Positions 1-8,408 of a DNA stretch of 9,451 bases are shown in pieces. Below the pieces are notes generated by a model, which was not told the DNA's origin, ran no database searches, and saw nothing but the letters and a program-made list of their open reading frames with translations. Each line of letters begins with the position of its first letter. Positions within the stretch are counted from its first letter, which is position 1. The position numbers and the translations under genes are program-made. The DNA comes from an uncultured Sphingomonas sp. (lineage in GTDB: Bacteria; Pseudomonadota; Alphaproteobacteria; Sphingomonadales; Sphingomonadaceae), in the NCBI GenBank assembly GCA_946482655.1, contig CAMLSA010000111.1, forward strand, positions 1 through 9,451. The letters run 5' to 3'.

Positions 1-477
1 TTCACCAACCCGACCACCAACAGCTACAAGCGGCTGGTGCCGGGCTATGAGGCGCCCGTTCTGCTCGCCTATTCCGCCCGCAACCGTTCGGCTTCGTGCC
101 GTATCCCCTATGGGGCGGGCGCGAAGGCCAAGCGGGTCGAGTTCCGCTTTCCCGACGCAATGGCCAATCCCTATCTCTGCTATTCGGCGCTGCTGATGGC
201 CGGTCTCGATGGCATCGAGAACAAGATCCATCCGGGCGATGCGATGGACAAGAACCTCTATGATCTTCCTCCGGAAGAGCTGGCCGAGGTTCCCACCGTA
301 TGCGGTTCGCTGCGCGAAGCGCTCAACAGCCTGGCGGCCGATCACGCCTTCCTCACCAAGGGCGGCGTGTTCACCGAGGACCAGATCGAGGCTTATATGG
401 AGCTCAAGTGGCCGGAAGTCGCCCGTTGGGAGATGACCCCGAGCCCCGTCGAGTTCGACATGTACTTCTCGAGCTGA
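1..477 (+). CDS. glnA: Glutamine synthetase type I, C-terminal part (5' truncated by window)
   Basis: Makes glutamine from glutamate, ammonia and ATP in the cytoplasm, the central nitrogen-assimilation step, as a dodecamer. The open frame runs in from base 1, so the true start lies upstream; 158 residues remain of roughly 470. Visible landmarks are the active-site block [11 protein letters not shown], the stretch [20 protein letters not shown] that carries the conserved Glu and Arg of the catalytic site, and the adenylylation motif [10 protein letters not shown]. The Tyr codon of that motif is at 259-261, the equivalent of E. coli Tyr397, so regulation by the GlnE adenylyltransferase is expected (family knowledge). 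The C-terminus [10 protein letters not shown] matches the usual GSI end. The gene is followed after 21 bp by a strong terminator, so it is the last gene of its transcript. glnB often precedes glnA in proteobacteria, but that region is outside the window. Confidence 0.97.
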   Translation, partial: FTNPTTNSYKRLVPGYEAPVLLAYSARNRSASCRIPYGAGAKAKRVEFRFPDAMANPYLCYSALLMAGLDGIENKIHPGDAMDKNLYDLPPEELAEVPTVCGSLREALNSLAADHAFLTKGGVFTEDQIEAYMELKWPEVARWEMTPSPVEFDMYFSS

Positions 478-498
478 TCTTACCGTCCCGTCCCGTCG

Positions 499-540
499 AA
501 GGGGCTCCGGAGCGACGGCTCCGGGGCCCCTTCTCTTTTT
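499..540 (+). terminator. Strong rho-independent terminator after glnA
   Basis: A 15-bp stem pairs 499-513 (AAGGGGCTCCGGAGC) with 518-532 (GCTCCGGGGCCCCTT), with one T-G wobble and a 4-nt loop GACG. It runs straight into the T-rich tail TTCTCTTTTT at 531-540. It lies 21 bp past the glnA stop and separates glnA from the downstream transporter gene, which must therefore have its own promoter or rely on readthrough. Confidence 0.92.
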
Positions 541-593
541 CGCTGCGTTTGTCGGGATTGCCGCCGATACAGCCTCGCTCCAAAAGGAATCCG

Positions 594-1844
594 ATGCACG
601 CCTCCGCCTCAGTTCCGAGCAACGAAACAGCGCATGGCCTGCCGATGTGGGAGTTCATCGCGATGATGGCCTCGCTCATGGCGGTGAACGCGTTGGGCAT
701 CGACATGATGCTCGCGGCGCTTCCGGAAATCGGGCAGGCATTGCATGTTTCGGTGGAGAACCGCCTGCAGTTCGTCGTCTCGGTCTATATCGCCTGCTTC
801 GGCATCGGCCAGCTCTTCTGGGGTCCGCTCGCGGACCGCTTTGGCCGGCGGCCGATCCTGCTCGGTGCGATGGCTGTCTATGCGGCGATGAGCTTTCTCG
901 CCGCGCATGCCGGCAGCTTCGAGCTGCTGCTCGCCGCTCGATCGCTGCAGGGGCTGAGCGCCGCGTCGACGCGGGTCCTGAGCGGCTCGATCATCCGCGA
1001 CTGCTATGCGGGGCGGCGGATGGCGAAGATCATGTCACTTTCCTTCATGGTCTTCCTCGCGGTGCCGATCCTCGCGCCGGCGCTAGGCCAAGTCGTCCTG
1101 CTCATCGCACCGTGGCACTGGATCTTCTACGTCCTGGGGGCATTCAGTCTCGGCGTCGGGCTGTGGGCGGGCCTGCGCCTTCCCGAAACGCTTGCCCCCG
1201 CCAACGTTCAGCCGATCAGCGTGGTCGCCATCGCACGCGCCGCACGGCAGGTCGTCACCAACCGCTACTCGCTCGGCTACACCGTGGCGACGGGCTGCAT
1301 CTTTGGGGCGCTGCTGGGATTTATCGCCAGTTCGCAGCAGATCCTGGCCCATGTCTTCGGTCGGCCCGACCTATTCTCGCTCTGCTTCGCGGCAATCGTC
1401 GTCTTCATGGCAGTGTCGGCGATGCTCAACGCGAAGATCGTCGAGCGTTTCGGCCAGCGGCTCATCTCGCACATTGCATTGCTGGCGATGATCCTGATCT
1501 GCGCGGTACGCCTCTTGCTGGTCCTATCCGGACAGGAAACGCTGGAACTGTTCATCCTGCTAAGCGGGATGACCTTCCTGTTCTACGGGCTGTGTGGCTC
1601 CAATTTCGGATCGATGGCAATGGAGCCGATGGGCCATATCGCCGGCACCGCATCGTCAATACAGGGCTTCATCTCGACGATGATGGGGACGGTCGTCGCA
1701 CTCGTGATCGGCCAGTCTTTCGCGGAAACGACGCTGCCGCTGACCCTCGGCTGGGAAATTGGCGGGCTATGCGCGCTGGCGGCCGTGCTGGTGGTCGAGC
1801 GGGGACGGCTGTTCCGCGCGCACGCTGTGCCGCCCGCTCAGTAA
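594..1844 (+). CDS. MFS multidrug-efflux transporter, Bcr/CflA type
   Basis: A 416-residue inner-membrane protein with the hydrophobicity expected of 12 helices, probably a proton-driven drug exporter of the DHA1 group. The start ATG is chosen because AAAAGGAA (582-589) sits 5 nt before it; the frame is open further upstream, but across the terminator. Residues 77-86 GPLADRFGRR are MFS motif A in the loop between helices 2 and 3. Asp37 in GIDMMLAALPEI corresponds to the acidic residue of helix 1 in Bcr-like proteins. RSLQGLSAASTRVLSGSIIRD (116-136) and APALG (161-165) fit helices 4 and 5 of the family. GTASSIQGF (351-359) is a Bcr/CflA hallmark. The substrate cannot be read from sequence; bicyclomycin, chloramphenicol or other small amphiphiles are family precedents only. 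Its stop codon overlaps the 3' end of convergent tamB, with no terminator between them. Confidence 0.92.
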   Translation: MHASASVPSNETAHGLPMWEFIAMMASLMAVNALGIDMMLAALPEIGQALHVSVENRLQFVVSVYIACFGIGQLFWGPLADRFGRRPILLGAMAVYAAMSFLAAHAGSFELLLAARSLQGLSAASTRVLSGSIIRDCYAGRRMAKIMSLSFMVFLAVPILAPALGQVVLLIAPWHWIFYVLGAFSLGVGLWAGLRLPETLAPANVQPISVVAIARAARQVVTNRYSLGYTVATGCIFGALLGFIASSQQILAHVFGRPDLFSLCFAAIVVFMAVSAMLNAKIVERFGQRLISHIALLAMILICAVRLLLVLSGQETLELFILLSGMTFLFYGLCGSNFGSMAMEPMGHIAGTASSIQGFISTMMGTVVALVIGQSFAETTLPLTLGWEIGGLCALAAVLVVERGRLFRAHAVPPAQ

Positions 1845-4800
1845 TCCCGCGACACCTTCACGCTCGCGCTCTGGCGACCGATCGTCGAGATGCTCGACAA
1901 CAGCGAAAGCCAGCGGGTGATCTGGAACTCGATACGCGTCGCCGAATAACCCTGGCCGTCGCTGATCACCTCCACATAGGTCCGCCGGCCGATATATTTG
2001 CCGGCGGCGACCGCTGTGCCCGTGCCGATCGTCGGATCGGCGGGGAGGATGCGCAGCCGGTCGAGCCCGGCGGCGCGACGGACCGCGTTGATCGGGTTGA
2101 GCCCGCCGCCCCCACCCCGCAGCGACCCCACCGCCGCCGCGAGCTGAAGCGCCTCGGGCGCCGAGAGATTGGTGATCGATGTCCCGAACAGCAGCCGCGA
2201 CAGCAGCTCGTCTTCGGGCAGTGCGGGAATGCTGGTGAAGCGTATCTCCGGTTTCTGCCCGGTCCCGGTGACGTTGATCGTGGCATTGACGCCGTTGAGG
2301 TTTGCCCTGGCGGTGATGTCGAGCAGCGGATCGGGCGGGGTCTCACCGAGGAATCGGATCGATCCGCGATCGAGATCGAAGCGGCGGCCGGCAAATTCAT
2401 AGCCGCCCCTGACGAGATCGACCCGTCCGACGATGGCGGGGCTGTCGACGGTGCCGCCGAGATCGAGCTTGCCGCGCCATTCGCTGTCGAGGCCAAGGCC
2501 GGTCACCGCGAGCTGATTGCGGGAATCGACCTTGATGTCGAGCCGCCACGGCGATCGGCGCCGTATCACGCCATCGTCATCGGGCCGGTTGAGCTCGATC
2601 GTCTCGAACTGCGGGATCGCCGCCACCGCCGCGGCGCGGCCGAGTTGAAAGCGCCCCCGCACCAACCGCACATCGCCCGCGATCGTCCCGCCGTTGCCGT
2701 CGGACTTGATGGTCAGCGGTCCGGTCACCGTCGCACCGATGTCGTCGCGATTGAGCAGCTGCGCGTTGCGCGCGTCGATCGCGACGTCCATGCCCAGCCC
2801 CTTGCCCGCCGCAAAGTCGAACACCGCGCGGCCCTGGACCGTGCCGCCGCCCCTGGTCTGTCCCGACAGCTGGTCGATCAGCAGCCGGGAGCCGTCGAAA
2901 CGGCCCGAAGCGGCGATGTTGCTGATCACCGTGCCCGTCACCGCGCTCTCGAGCCGCGCCTGGGTCGAGCGCAGCGACCCGCGGATCAGCGGATTGGCGC
3001 CGGTGCCGCCGATGTCGGCGCCGATCTGCACCGGTCCCGAAATGTCGATCGTCTCGACCCCGAACAGCCGCCACGCCGTATCGGCAGGCCCCCCATAGCG
3101 GATCTGGGCGAGCAGGTTGCCGCTCCGTAGCCGATCGGGCAATGCCCCGGCGGCGGGCAGGCCGCTGATCCGCGCCTGTCCGCGGCCGATCACCTTACCC
3201 CCGCTCGACACCACCGCTCGCGCCGCCGCTACGCTGTCGGTCAGCACCGCAGCGATCGCGACATCGGCCGGCCGCGACGACAGCACCAGGCCCGATCGCG
3301 ACAGGCCCCTGATCTTGAGATCAGCACGTCCCGTCGGGATGCGAGCGCCGCGCTGGAGGCGATAGTCGACGTCGCCGGTCGCCATTCCCGAAAGACCGAG
3401 TTGTGGGTAGAAGATGTCGAGCACCGACAGCGGCATCGATGCGACCCCGGCCCTGATCTCGTTCGCCGTCTCGCCGAACCTCCCGGCGAGGGTCGCCTTG
3501 CCGCCGGCGAAAGTCAGTTCAGTCCGGTCGAGCACCCAGGCGTCGTCCTCGCGATGCAGATTGGCGGGAGTTATGAGGCGGATCGGGCGCCGGTCGATCG
3601 CCCCCTCGGCGTTGAGCGTGACGTTGCCGGGGCTGAAGTGGGCGACCGTGGTGAGATTGAAGCCGCGCCCGCGCGAGCCCGAAAGATCGGCGCTGATGCT
3701 GCCGCTGCCGCCGTTCATCGCGATCTCGGCGCGCCCGCGGGCCAGGCTGACGCCGTTCATGGTTGCGCCGAGAACGCTTACCTTGGCGTTGATCTGCGTT
3801 CCGGCGGGATCGAGCAGGATCGTGCCGTCGAGGCGGCCACGGCCGACCGTGAACGGCGTCGGCCCCGCAAAGCTCGCCCGTTGAGCACGCAGATGCGCCT
3901 CGATCTTCTGGAGCCCGCGTTCGACCGAGAAGAGCATCGGCCCGGTGATGGCGCCTCCTGCAAGGTCGAGCTGTCCGATAAAGCCGCCCGTAGCCGAGCG
4001 CAGGTTGCCGCTCCCCTTGGCCCCGCTCACCGCCAGCGCCGCGACCGCGATCGTCGCCGGCTGGCCCGACGGAAGCAGGATCGCCCCCTTGCTGCCCCAC
4101 GGGCCCAGCCGCGATCCCCCCTCAGCCGCATAGGCGAAGCCCTGTGGCGTCGGATCGAGCTTGATCGTTACATCGGCGAGGCCGAGCGGCTGCAACGGCG
4201 AGGAGAGGACGAGATCGATCTTCGGCCGGCTTATATTGCCGTCGAGCGTCAGCTGGAGCGGGCCGTAACGCGCCTGATTGCCGCTGCCCTTGAAATGGAA
4301 AGTACCGTCGCGGCGGCGGAAACCGTTGCCGGTGATGCGAATTTCCGGGCCGGTGAGTACCAGCCTGTCGAAATGCAGCACGCCATCGGGGCCGCGCCGC
4401 AGCCGCGTGTCGATCGACGGCAGCCCACCCGCCAGCGAGCGCAGGAAGGCATTGTCGAAGCGCCGCACCCAAGCCCGGCCCCTGCCCGCGACCATCGTGC
4501 CGCGTCCGCCAGCACCGGGCACGACCTTCAGGTCGGAACTGACGTCGACGACGCCAATTCCGGGAATGAAGTAGCGGAGAAGTTTTCCTATCAGGGCAAC
4601 ATCATAGACCCCGGTCCTGAGGTCGAGATTGAGCGAAAGCTGTCCGCTCAGCTTGTCCGAACCGAGTCTGAGCTTTTGGCCTGTCACCTTGGTGGGCGTC
4701 ACCAGCAGGACGCCATCGACCTTGAGATTACCGAGAATGCCGCCCGCGACGTCGCCAACCCCGGTCACCCGCCGCGCCGTCAGCCGCACGGGCACCTTGA

Positions 4801-6016
4801 CCGGCGATGCCGAGAGTTGCCCTTTGCCGTCGGCGCGCACCGCGTCGAAGCCGGTCCGGTCGAATGCGACGTGATCGGCGGTGAGTGCATAGCCGAAGGC
4901 TGCCGTACCGAATGGCCCGTCGAGGGTAGCGTGCAGCCGGATATTGCGTCCCGTCATGTTCGGGAACAGGGCCGGCGGCCTGAACAGCACGGCATCCACC
5001 ACCACCCCTCGGTAGGCGCTCGTGGCGAGATCGAGCGTCCCGGTCGAGACAATCTCGACCTGCGGGGTCTTGATGCCGAGCGATCCCGCCAGCTTGCGGT
5101 CGGCCAGCGTGCCGGCGCCTTCGACCCGGATCACCGGGGCGGTCAGCCGCTGAAGCTTGCCCTTGAGGAAGCTGGTTGGCGCGAGTGTCCCATCGAGCGC
5201 ATATTTGCCGCTGTTGACGGCAAGCGCGAGTTCGACCAGCCGGATGTCGCCGACATCCAGGGTGGCCCTGCCCTTCCAGGCCGGCCATGTGCCGGTCCCC
5301 GAAATCACGCCGTCGACCGGCCGCTTCCATCCGGTCGTGCCCGCGATCACGCCCTCGGCGGGACCGACCAGCTTCGCATCGAGATCGAAACGATCGCGGT
5401 CAGGTTCGGAATCGAGCTGGAGGGCGAGCCGATCGCCGGCATTGGACGACGCATCGAGCTTGAACAGCGCGCGGCCCTTGTAAATGTCTGCGCTGGCATC
5501 GATCCGCGCGATCCGGCGGCGGCCCGCGACGGAGGGCTCGAGCCGCAGTCGCACGATTTCGAGGCTGCCGATATGGATATCGAAGCCCGGCAGCAACGGA
5601 CCCTTTTTCGCGGATGGCCTGAGCCTGGGAAGCCGGTGCAGGATCAGCAGATCCGATCGGGCGCTGCGGATCCAAAGCTTGTTGGCGATCCAGGCGGCGG
5701 GACGCCAGTCGAGATCGATCTCGGGCGCTTCGAGGAACAGGCCCTGGCTGTCGTAAAGCCGGAGGTCGCGCAGCTGGGCCTTGTTCCAGATCGAGCCGTC
5801 GATCCGCCCGATCCGGATCCGCAGCCCGGAACTCGGCCTGAGCGCGCTGATCCGATCGATGATCAGGCGGTGGCCCGGGCCGCTGTCCAGCATCCATACC
5901 GCCGCCGATATCAGCAGCAGGATCGACAACAGGCCGATCGCCACGGCGCGCAGGATCGGATGACGCTTGCGCCAGGCGGCAACCCGCTCCTCGATCATGG
6001 CGATCTCGTCGGCCAT
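1838..6016 (-). CDS. tamB: Translocation and assembly module protein TamB
   Basis: A 1392-residue envelope protein, the inner-membrane-anchored partner of TamA. Family members (E. coli TamB is about 1260 aa) form a long beta-taco groove across the periplasm, implicated in outer-membrane protein assembly and in phospholipid transport to the outer membrane. A basic N-terminus (RVAAWRKRHP) precedes one membrane helix at about 23-43. A long, repetitive beta-rich body follows, with many alternating GxLxLxG-like stretches. The C-terminal TamB domain (DUF490 type) spans roughly 1020-1392; it includes GGYEFAGRRFDLDRGSIRF, the near-invariant LPEDELLSRLLFG at about 1265-1280, and the end SVKVSRDY with an aromatic terminal residue. 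The start ATG overlaps the tamA stop by one base (TGATG), implying translational coupling. No internal stop or frameshift is seen. The antisense strand also carries very long open frames, a by-product of high GC. The family call is secure; the substrate role is inferred. Confidence 0.95.
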   Translation of the reverse strand: MADEIAMIEERVAAWRKRHPILRAVAIGLLSILLLISAAVWMLDSGPGHRLIIDRISALRPSSGLRIRIGRIDGSIWNKAQLRDLRLYDSQGLFLEAPEIDLDWRPAAWIANKLWIRSARSDLLILHRLPRLRPSAKKGPLLPGFDIHIGSLEIVRLRLEPSVAGRRRIARIDASADIYKGRALFKLDASSNAGDRLALQLDSEPDRDRFDLDAKLVGPAEGVIAGTTGWKRPVDGVISGTGTWPAWKGRATLDVGDIRLVELALAVNSGKYALDGTLAPTSFLKGKLQRLTAPVIRVEGAGTLADRKLAGSLGIKTPQVEIVSTGTLDLATSAYRGVVVDAVLFRPPALFPNMTGRNIRLHATLDGPFGTAAFGYALTADHVAFDRTGFDAVRADGKGQLSASPVKVPVRLTARRVTGVGDVAGGILGNLKVDGVLLVTPTKVTGQKLRLGSDKLSGQLSLNLDLRTGVYDVALIGKLLRYFIPGIGVVDVSSDLKVVPGAGGRGTMVAGRGRAWVRRFDNAFLRSLAGGLPSIDTRLRRGPDGVLHFDRLVLTGPEIRITGNGFRRRDGTFHFKGSGNQARYGPLQLTLDGNISRPKIDLVLSSPLQPLGLADVTIKLDPTPQGFAYAAEGGSRLGPWGSKGAILLPSGQPATIAVAALAVSGAKGSGNLRSATGGFIGQLDLAGGAITGPMLFSVERGLQKIEAHLRAQRASFAGPTPFTVGRGRLDGTILLDPAGTQINAKVSVLGATMNGVSLARGRAEIAMNGGSGSISADLSGSRGRGFNLTTVAHFSPGNVTLNAEGAIDRRPIRLITPANLHREDDAWVLDRTELTFAGGKATLAGRFGETANEIRAGVASMPLSVLDIFYPQLGLSGMATGDVDYRLQRGARIPTGRADLKIRGLSRSGLVLSSRPADVAIAAVLTDSVAAARAVVSSGGKVIGRGQARISGLPAAGALPDRLRSGNLLAQIRYGGPADTAWRLFGVETIDISGPVQIGADIGGTGANPLIRGSLRSTQARLESAVTGTVISNIAASGRFDGSRLLIDQLSGQTRGGGTVQGRAVFDFAAGKGLGMDVAIDARNAQLLNRDDIGATVTGPLTIKSDGNGGTIAGDVRLVRGRFQLGRAAAVAAIPQFETIELNRPDDDGVIRRRSPWRLDIKVDSRNQLAVTGLGLDSEWRGKLDLGGTVDSPAIVGRVDLVRGGYEFAGRRFDLDRGSIRFLGETPPDPLLDITARANLNGVNATINVTGTGQKPEIRFTSIPALPEDELLSRLLFGTSITNLSAPEALQLAAAVGSLRGGGGGLNPINAVRRAAGLDRLRILPADPTIGTGTAVAAGKYIGRRTYVEVISDGQGYSATRIEFQITRWLSLLSSISTIGRQSASVKVSRDY

Positions 6017-6018
6017 CA
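6014..6018 (-). promoter_or_regulatory. TGATG stop/start overlap coupling tamA to tamB
   Basis: On the minus strand the tamA stop TGA (6018-6016) shares its final A with the tamB start ATG (6016-6014). A weak purine-rich site (GGGCAGG) lies about 8 nt upstream inside tamA. Such overlap usually means re-initiation by terminating ribosomes, which fits two proteins acting in one complex. Confidence 0.8.
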
Positions 6019-8022
6019 GAAGGCCTGCCCAAGCGAGACATAGACCGCGACCCGGGAATCTCCGCGCCGCCGGTTGATCGGCGTCCCGAGGTCGACCCGT
6101 ATCGGACCGAAGCTGGTGTAATAGCGGACGCCCAGACCGGCGCCGTAGCGCAGATTTCGAAAGGTCGGCAGCTTGGCCGAATAGAGATTGCCCCCGTCGA
6201 GAAAGGGCACCACTCCGAAGTCGCCGAAGCGGATTCGCGCCTCGATCGCGAACTCGACGAGGCTGCGGCCACCCGCCGGATCGCCGTTGATGTCGACCGG
6301 CCCGATCTTCTGATATCCGAAGCCGCGCACCGACCCGCCGCCGCCCGCATAGAAACGCCGGGTCGGAGCGATCCGCTCGGCCGAGGCGCCCGTGATCGAG
6401 CCCAGCCGGACCCGGCCGGCGATCACCGTGCGCCCGCCGACAGGCAGATAAGTGCTGCCGTCGATTTGCGCCTTCACATAGCCGAAGGCGCCGCCCTGCA
6501 GCGACAACTCGGGTGAGACGCGTGCGGCAAGGCGGTAGCCGCGGGTCGGGTTGAGCAGATCGTTCGATCCGTCATAGGACAGGCTCGATGGCAGCGCGCC
6601 GGTCAGGAACTGGCGCCGGCGCGGTGCGCCGGTCGCTTTGACCGTATCGTCCTCCTTCGACGCGGTGAGCTCTACGCCGTACGACCAGGTCCATTTCTTC
6701 TGCCAGATGATGTTGGTCTGCCGTTCGAGCCCCGCCGCGAGCGTGACGCTTCGCGCTTCGAAGGCATCTTCATCAAGGTGACTGAACAGCAGCTGCCCGG
6801 TGAGGACGCGGTCGCGCGCCTTGTAGTTGTTGCGCCGAATCGTCGCGCCCAGCGACTGTTCCTGGGTGCCGAGCACGCCCCGGAAGGTGACCGCGCCCTC
6901 GGGGCGGATCAGGTTGCGGTGCTGCCAGCTCGCCTCGAGCCGATAGCCTTCGCCGGTGCCATAGCCGACCGCGCCCGATATGGTCCGCGGCGGCGCCGGC
7001 TCGAGCTTCACCGAAACGTCGACGACATGCGGGTCGGCGGTGGCGACCGGCTTGATCGTCACGGAGGAGACCAGGCTGGTCTGGATCAGCGCGCGGCGGA
7101 AATCGTCCATCTTCGCGGCGTCGTAGACCTCGCCTGGCCGGAAGCGGGCGATCCGGCCGAGATGCTTGGCGCTGAACAGCCGCTTGCCCTCCACGATGAT
7201 CCGCCCGATCCGCCGCGACCCGCCGGGATCGACTTCCATCGCCAGCGCGACCTGTTGGTCATCATGATCGACGGTGAGCTTGGGTTCGCCGACCTTGGCA
7301 AAGACAAAGCCCTGGCGCCCCAACTCGGCCCTGAGCGCGGCCTGCCCCGCCGCGATCTTGTCGGAATCGGCCGCCTGGCCGACTTTCAGGTCAAGCGCCC
7401 GACGCAGCTCGTCGGCCTTTTCACCGGGCTTGTCGATCCCCGCCACATCGATCGCCGAAAGCGTGTACAGCGCCCCCGGTTCGACGAGCAGCCTGACGAG
7501 CAGCCTGCCGGTGCTTTCGTCCTCGATCCGCGTGGAGACGTCGGCGGAATAATAGCCCGCCGCGCGCATCAGCTGGGCCAGCAGTGTCTCGTCCTCCCGG
7601 GCGCGCCGGTCGATCTGGGCGGTATTGCCGACGCCCTTGCCGCTTTCGAGCGCGGAGAGCATCCGGAAACGGTCGCGGATCGAACCTTCGGTTTCGGCGG
7701 TCATCCCATTCTTGCCAGCCAAGCCGTCGATGACGACATGATAGCGGCGCTCGGCGGGAGCATCGCTGGGCGGCGGCGCCTCGGGCCTGGGGGCGGACGG
7801 GTCCGAGGGGGCCGGCACGCCGTCGTCGGGGGGAGCGGGCCAGTCGACCTCGATCTCTGGCAGCGGAGCCATTTCGGACAGGGGATCGCGACCGGACGGC
7901 GAAACGGCGTCAGCAGGGGCGGCCGACGGCGATTGCGGCTGCGCCCGTGCCGGAGCCGACACGCACAATATCACGCCCAGGACGATCGACGGGGCACGGA
8001 GCGGCGTGCGGGCGGCACTCAT
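6016..8022 (-). CDS. tamA: TamA, Omp85-family outer-membrane assembly protein
   Basis: A 668-residue outer-membrane protein of the BamA/TamA superfamily that works with TamB. Residues 1-28 form a Sec signal peptide (basic MSAARTPLR, hydrophobic core, cleavage likely after APARA). A low-complexity segment rich in Pro, Ala, Ser and Asp follows at about 30-92. Three POTRA-like periplasmic modules then occupy roughly 93-182, 187-267 and 271-341. The 16-strand barrel runs from about 345 to the end. Diagnostic barrel features are NPTRGYRL (491-498), the lid-loop motif RRFYAGGGGSVRGFGY with VRGF at 565-568, FGDFGVVPFLDGGNLY, and the C-terminal beta-signal ending in Phe (VYVSLGQAF). The start is chosen for its good signal peptide; the ribosome site (TAGGGT, about 8 nt upstream) is weak. 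The extra N-terminal Pro-rich linker and the length (E. coli TamA is about 577 aa) are typical of variable regions. The direct fusion to tamB by stop/start overlap supports TamA over BamA. Confidence 0.95.
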   Translation of the reverse strand: MSAARTPLRAPSIVLGVILCVSAPARAQPQSPSAAPADAVSPSGRDPLSEMAPLPEIEVDWPAPPDDGVPAPSDPSAPRPEAPPPSDAPAERRYHVVIDGLAGKNGMTAETEGSIRDRFRMLSALESGKGVGNTAQIDRRAREDETLLAQLMRAAGYYSADVSTRIEDESTGRLLVRLLVEPGALYTLSAIDVAGIDKPGEKADELRRALDLKVGQAADSDKIAAGQAALRAELGRQGFVFAKVGEPKLTVDHDDQQVALAMEVDPGGSRRIGRIIVEGKRLFSAKHLGRIARFRPGEVYDAAKMDDFRRALIQTSLVSSVTIKPVATADPHVVDVSVKLEPAPPRTISGAVGYGTGEGYRLEASWQHRNLIRPEGAVTFRGVLGTQEQSLGATIRRNNYKARDRVLTGQLLFSHLDEDAFEARSVTLAAGLERQTNIIWQKKWTWSYGVELTASKEDDTVKATGAPRRRQFLTGALPSSLSYDGSNDLLNPTRGYRLAARVSPELSLQGGAFGYVKAQIDGSTYLPVGGRTVIAGRVRLGSITGASAERIAPTRRFYAGGGGSVRGFGYQKIGPVDINGDPAGGRSLVEFAIEARIRFGDFGVVPFLDGGNLYSAKLPTFRNLRYGAGLGVRYYTSFGPIRVDLGTPINRRRGDSRVAVYVSLGQAF

Positions 8023-8059
8023 GCGGCGGACCCTAGCGATAGGGGGGCTCCCCCGCCAG

Positions 8060-8088
8060 AGCCTAGTGCGCGGTGACGATCATGCGAA
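8060..8088 (-). promoter_or_regulatory. Possible weak promoter for tamA-tamB
   Basis: Reading the minus strand, TTCGCA (8088-8083) and TAGGCT (8065-8060) are 17 nt apart. They match the -35 and -10 sigma-70 hexamers at 4/6 and 3/6 positions. They lie 38 nt before the tamA start, within the 102-bp gap between the upstream small gene and tamA. The match is weak, and readthrough from the small gene upstream is an equally good explanation. Confidence 0.25.
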
Positions 8089-8124
8089 TGGTAGACAAGG
8101 CCAGCCGCCGCCGGCGGTCGAGGC

Positions 8125-8337
8125 TCAGTGAACGGTGCCCACCGCCACGTCCTGGCTCAGGACGATCAGGAAGCGCTCGATCTGGCGCCATTCGCAAAAG
8201 CGGATCGCGTTTCCCAGCTCGCGATAGCGTCGGCTGCGTGCAGCCGCCTCGTCGACGGCGTGAGTCCCATATTCACGGAACAGGCTTTCCGCGAGGTCGA
8301 CGCTGTTGCGGCTGGCAATGTAAAACAACTCTTCCAC
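8125..8337 (-). CDS. Small conserved-looking hypothetical protein (70 aa)
   Basis: I do not recognise a named family. From the GTG at 8337-8335 the product is 70 residues, starting (M)EELFYIASRNSVDLAESL and ending SQDVAVGTVH. It is soluble, with no signal peptide or membrane helix, and is predicted mostly helical. It has alternating acidic and basic surfaces, a central Arg-rich stretch (AAARSRRYRELGNAIRF) and the aromatic block FCEWRQIERFLIVLS. GTG is preferred because AAGGGG stands 7 nt upstream. A TTG at 8379 would add 14 residues but lacks a comparable ribosome site. The composition is protein-like rather than that of a GC shadow: ordinary amino-acid balance, hydrophobic periodicity, and stop codons in the competing frames. 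It lies 102 bp upstream of tamA on the same strand, so cotranscription is possible, but no functional link is implied. It resembles small uncharacterised proteins I associate with sphingomonads, from memory only. Confidence 0.7.
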   Translation of the reverse strand: MEELFYIASRNSVDLAESLFREYGTHAVDEAAARSRRYRELGNAIRFCEWRQIERFLIVLSQDVAVGTVH

Positions 8338-8394
8338 GCGTACGCCCCTTGCGAAGGAAATACTCTCACTTCGTGCCAAGCGTCTTAAGCGGGA

Positions 8395-8408
8395 AGTTCG
8401 TGCGAACT
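8395..8408. promoter_or_regulatory. Perfect palindrome in the divergent intergenic region
   Basis: AGTTCG (8395-8400), a 2-nt spacer TG, and CGAACT (8403-8408) form a perfect 6-bp inverted repeat. It lies between the minus-strand small gene (start 8337) and the plus-strand membrane-protein gene (start 8505). The place and symmetry suit an operator for a dimeric regulator, but no factor can be assigned. It lacks the GTTC-N7-GTTC direct-repeat layout reported for alphaproteobacterial LexA. A poly-T tail is absent, so it is not a terminator. Confidence 0.35.

Noticed and set aside
300..593. In-frame upstream extension of the transporter gene into glnA and the terminator
   Set aside because: It would translate through the terminator hairpin and glnA in another frame. 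The ATG at 594 has a good ribosome site and gives the normal family N-terminus.
647..3130. An 827-codon plus-strand open frame crossing the transporter and the tamB 3' end
   Set aside because: It overlaps two recognised genes out of frame or antisense, and its Arg/Asp/Ala-rich product has no motif. It is open only because GC-rich sequence has few stops.
3401..6043. An 880-codon open frame on the plus strand, fully antisense to tamA-tamB
   Set aside because: Its translation is rich in Arg, Asp, Pro, Gly and Ala with no fold-like pattern. The opposite strand encodes a clear TamB with family motifs, so this is a high-GC shadow.
8041..8055. G-run followed by C-run (GGGGGG-CT-CCCCC) upstream of tamA as a terminator or regulatory hairpin
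   Set aside because: The loop would be too short without opening the stem and there is no T-tract on either strand. It is probably simple low-complexity GC sequence.
8101..8124. GC-rich CCGCC/GGCGG inverted repeat after the small gene stop as a terminator
   Set aside because: The stem is short and lacks a T-tract on the minus strand, so termination cannot be supported.
8360..8376. Sigma-54-like TTGGCACGAAGT on the minus strand upstream of the small gene
   Set aside because: The -24 part TGGCACG is good, but the -12 TTGC element is missing at the required spacing (GAGA instead).
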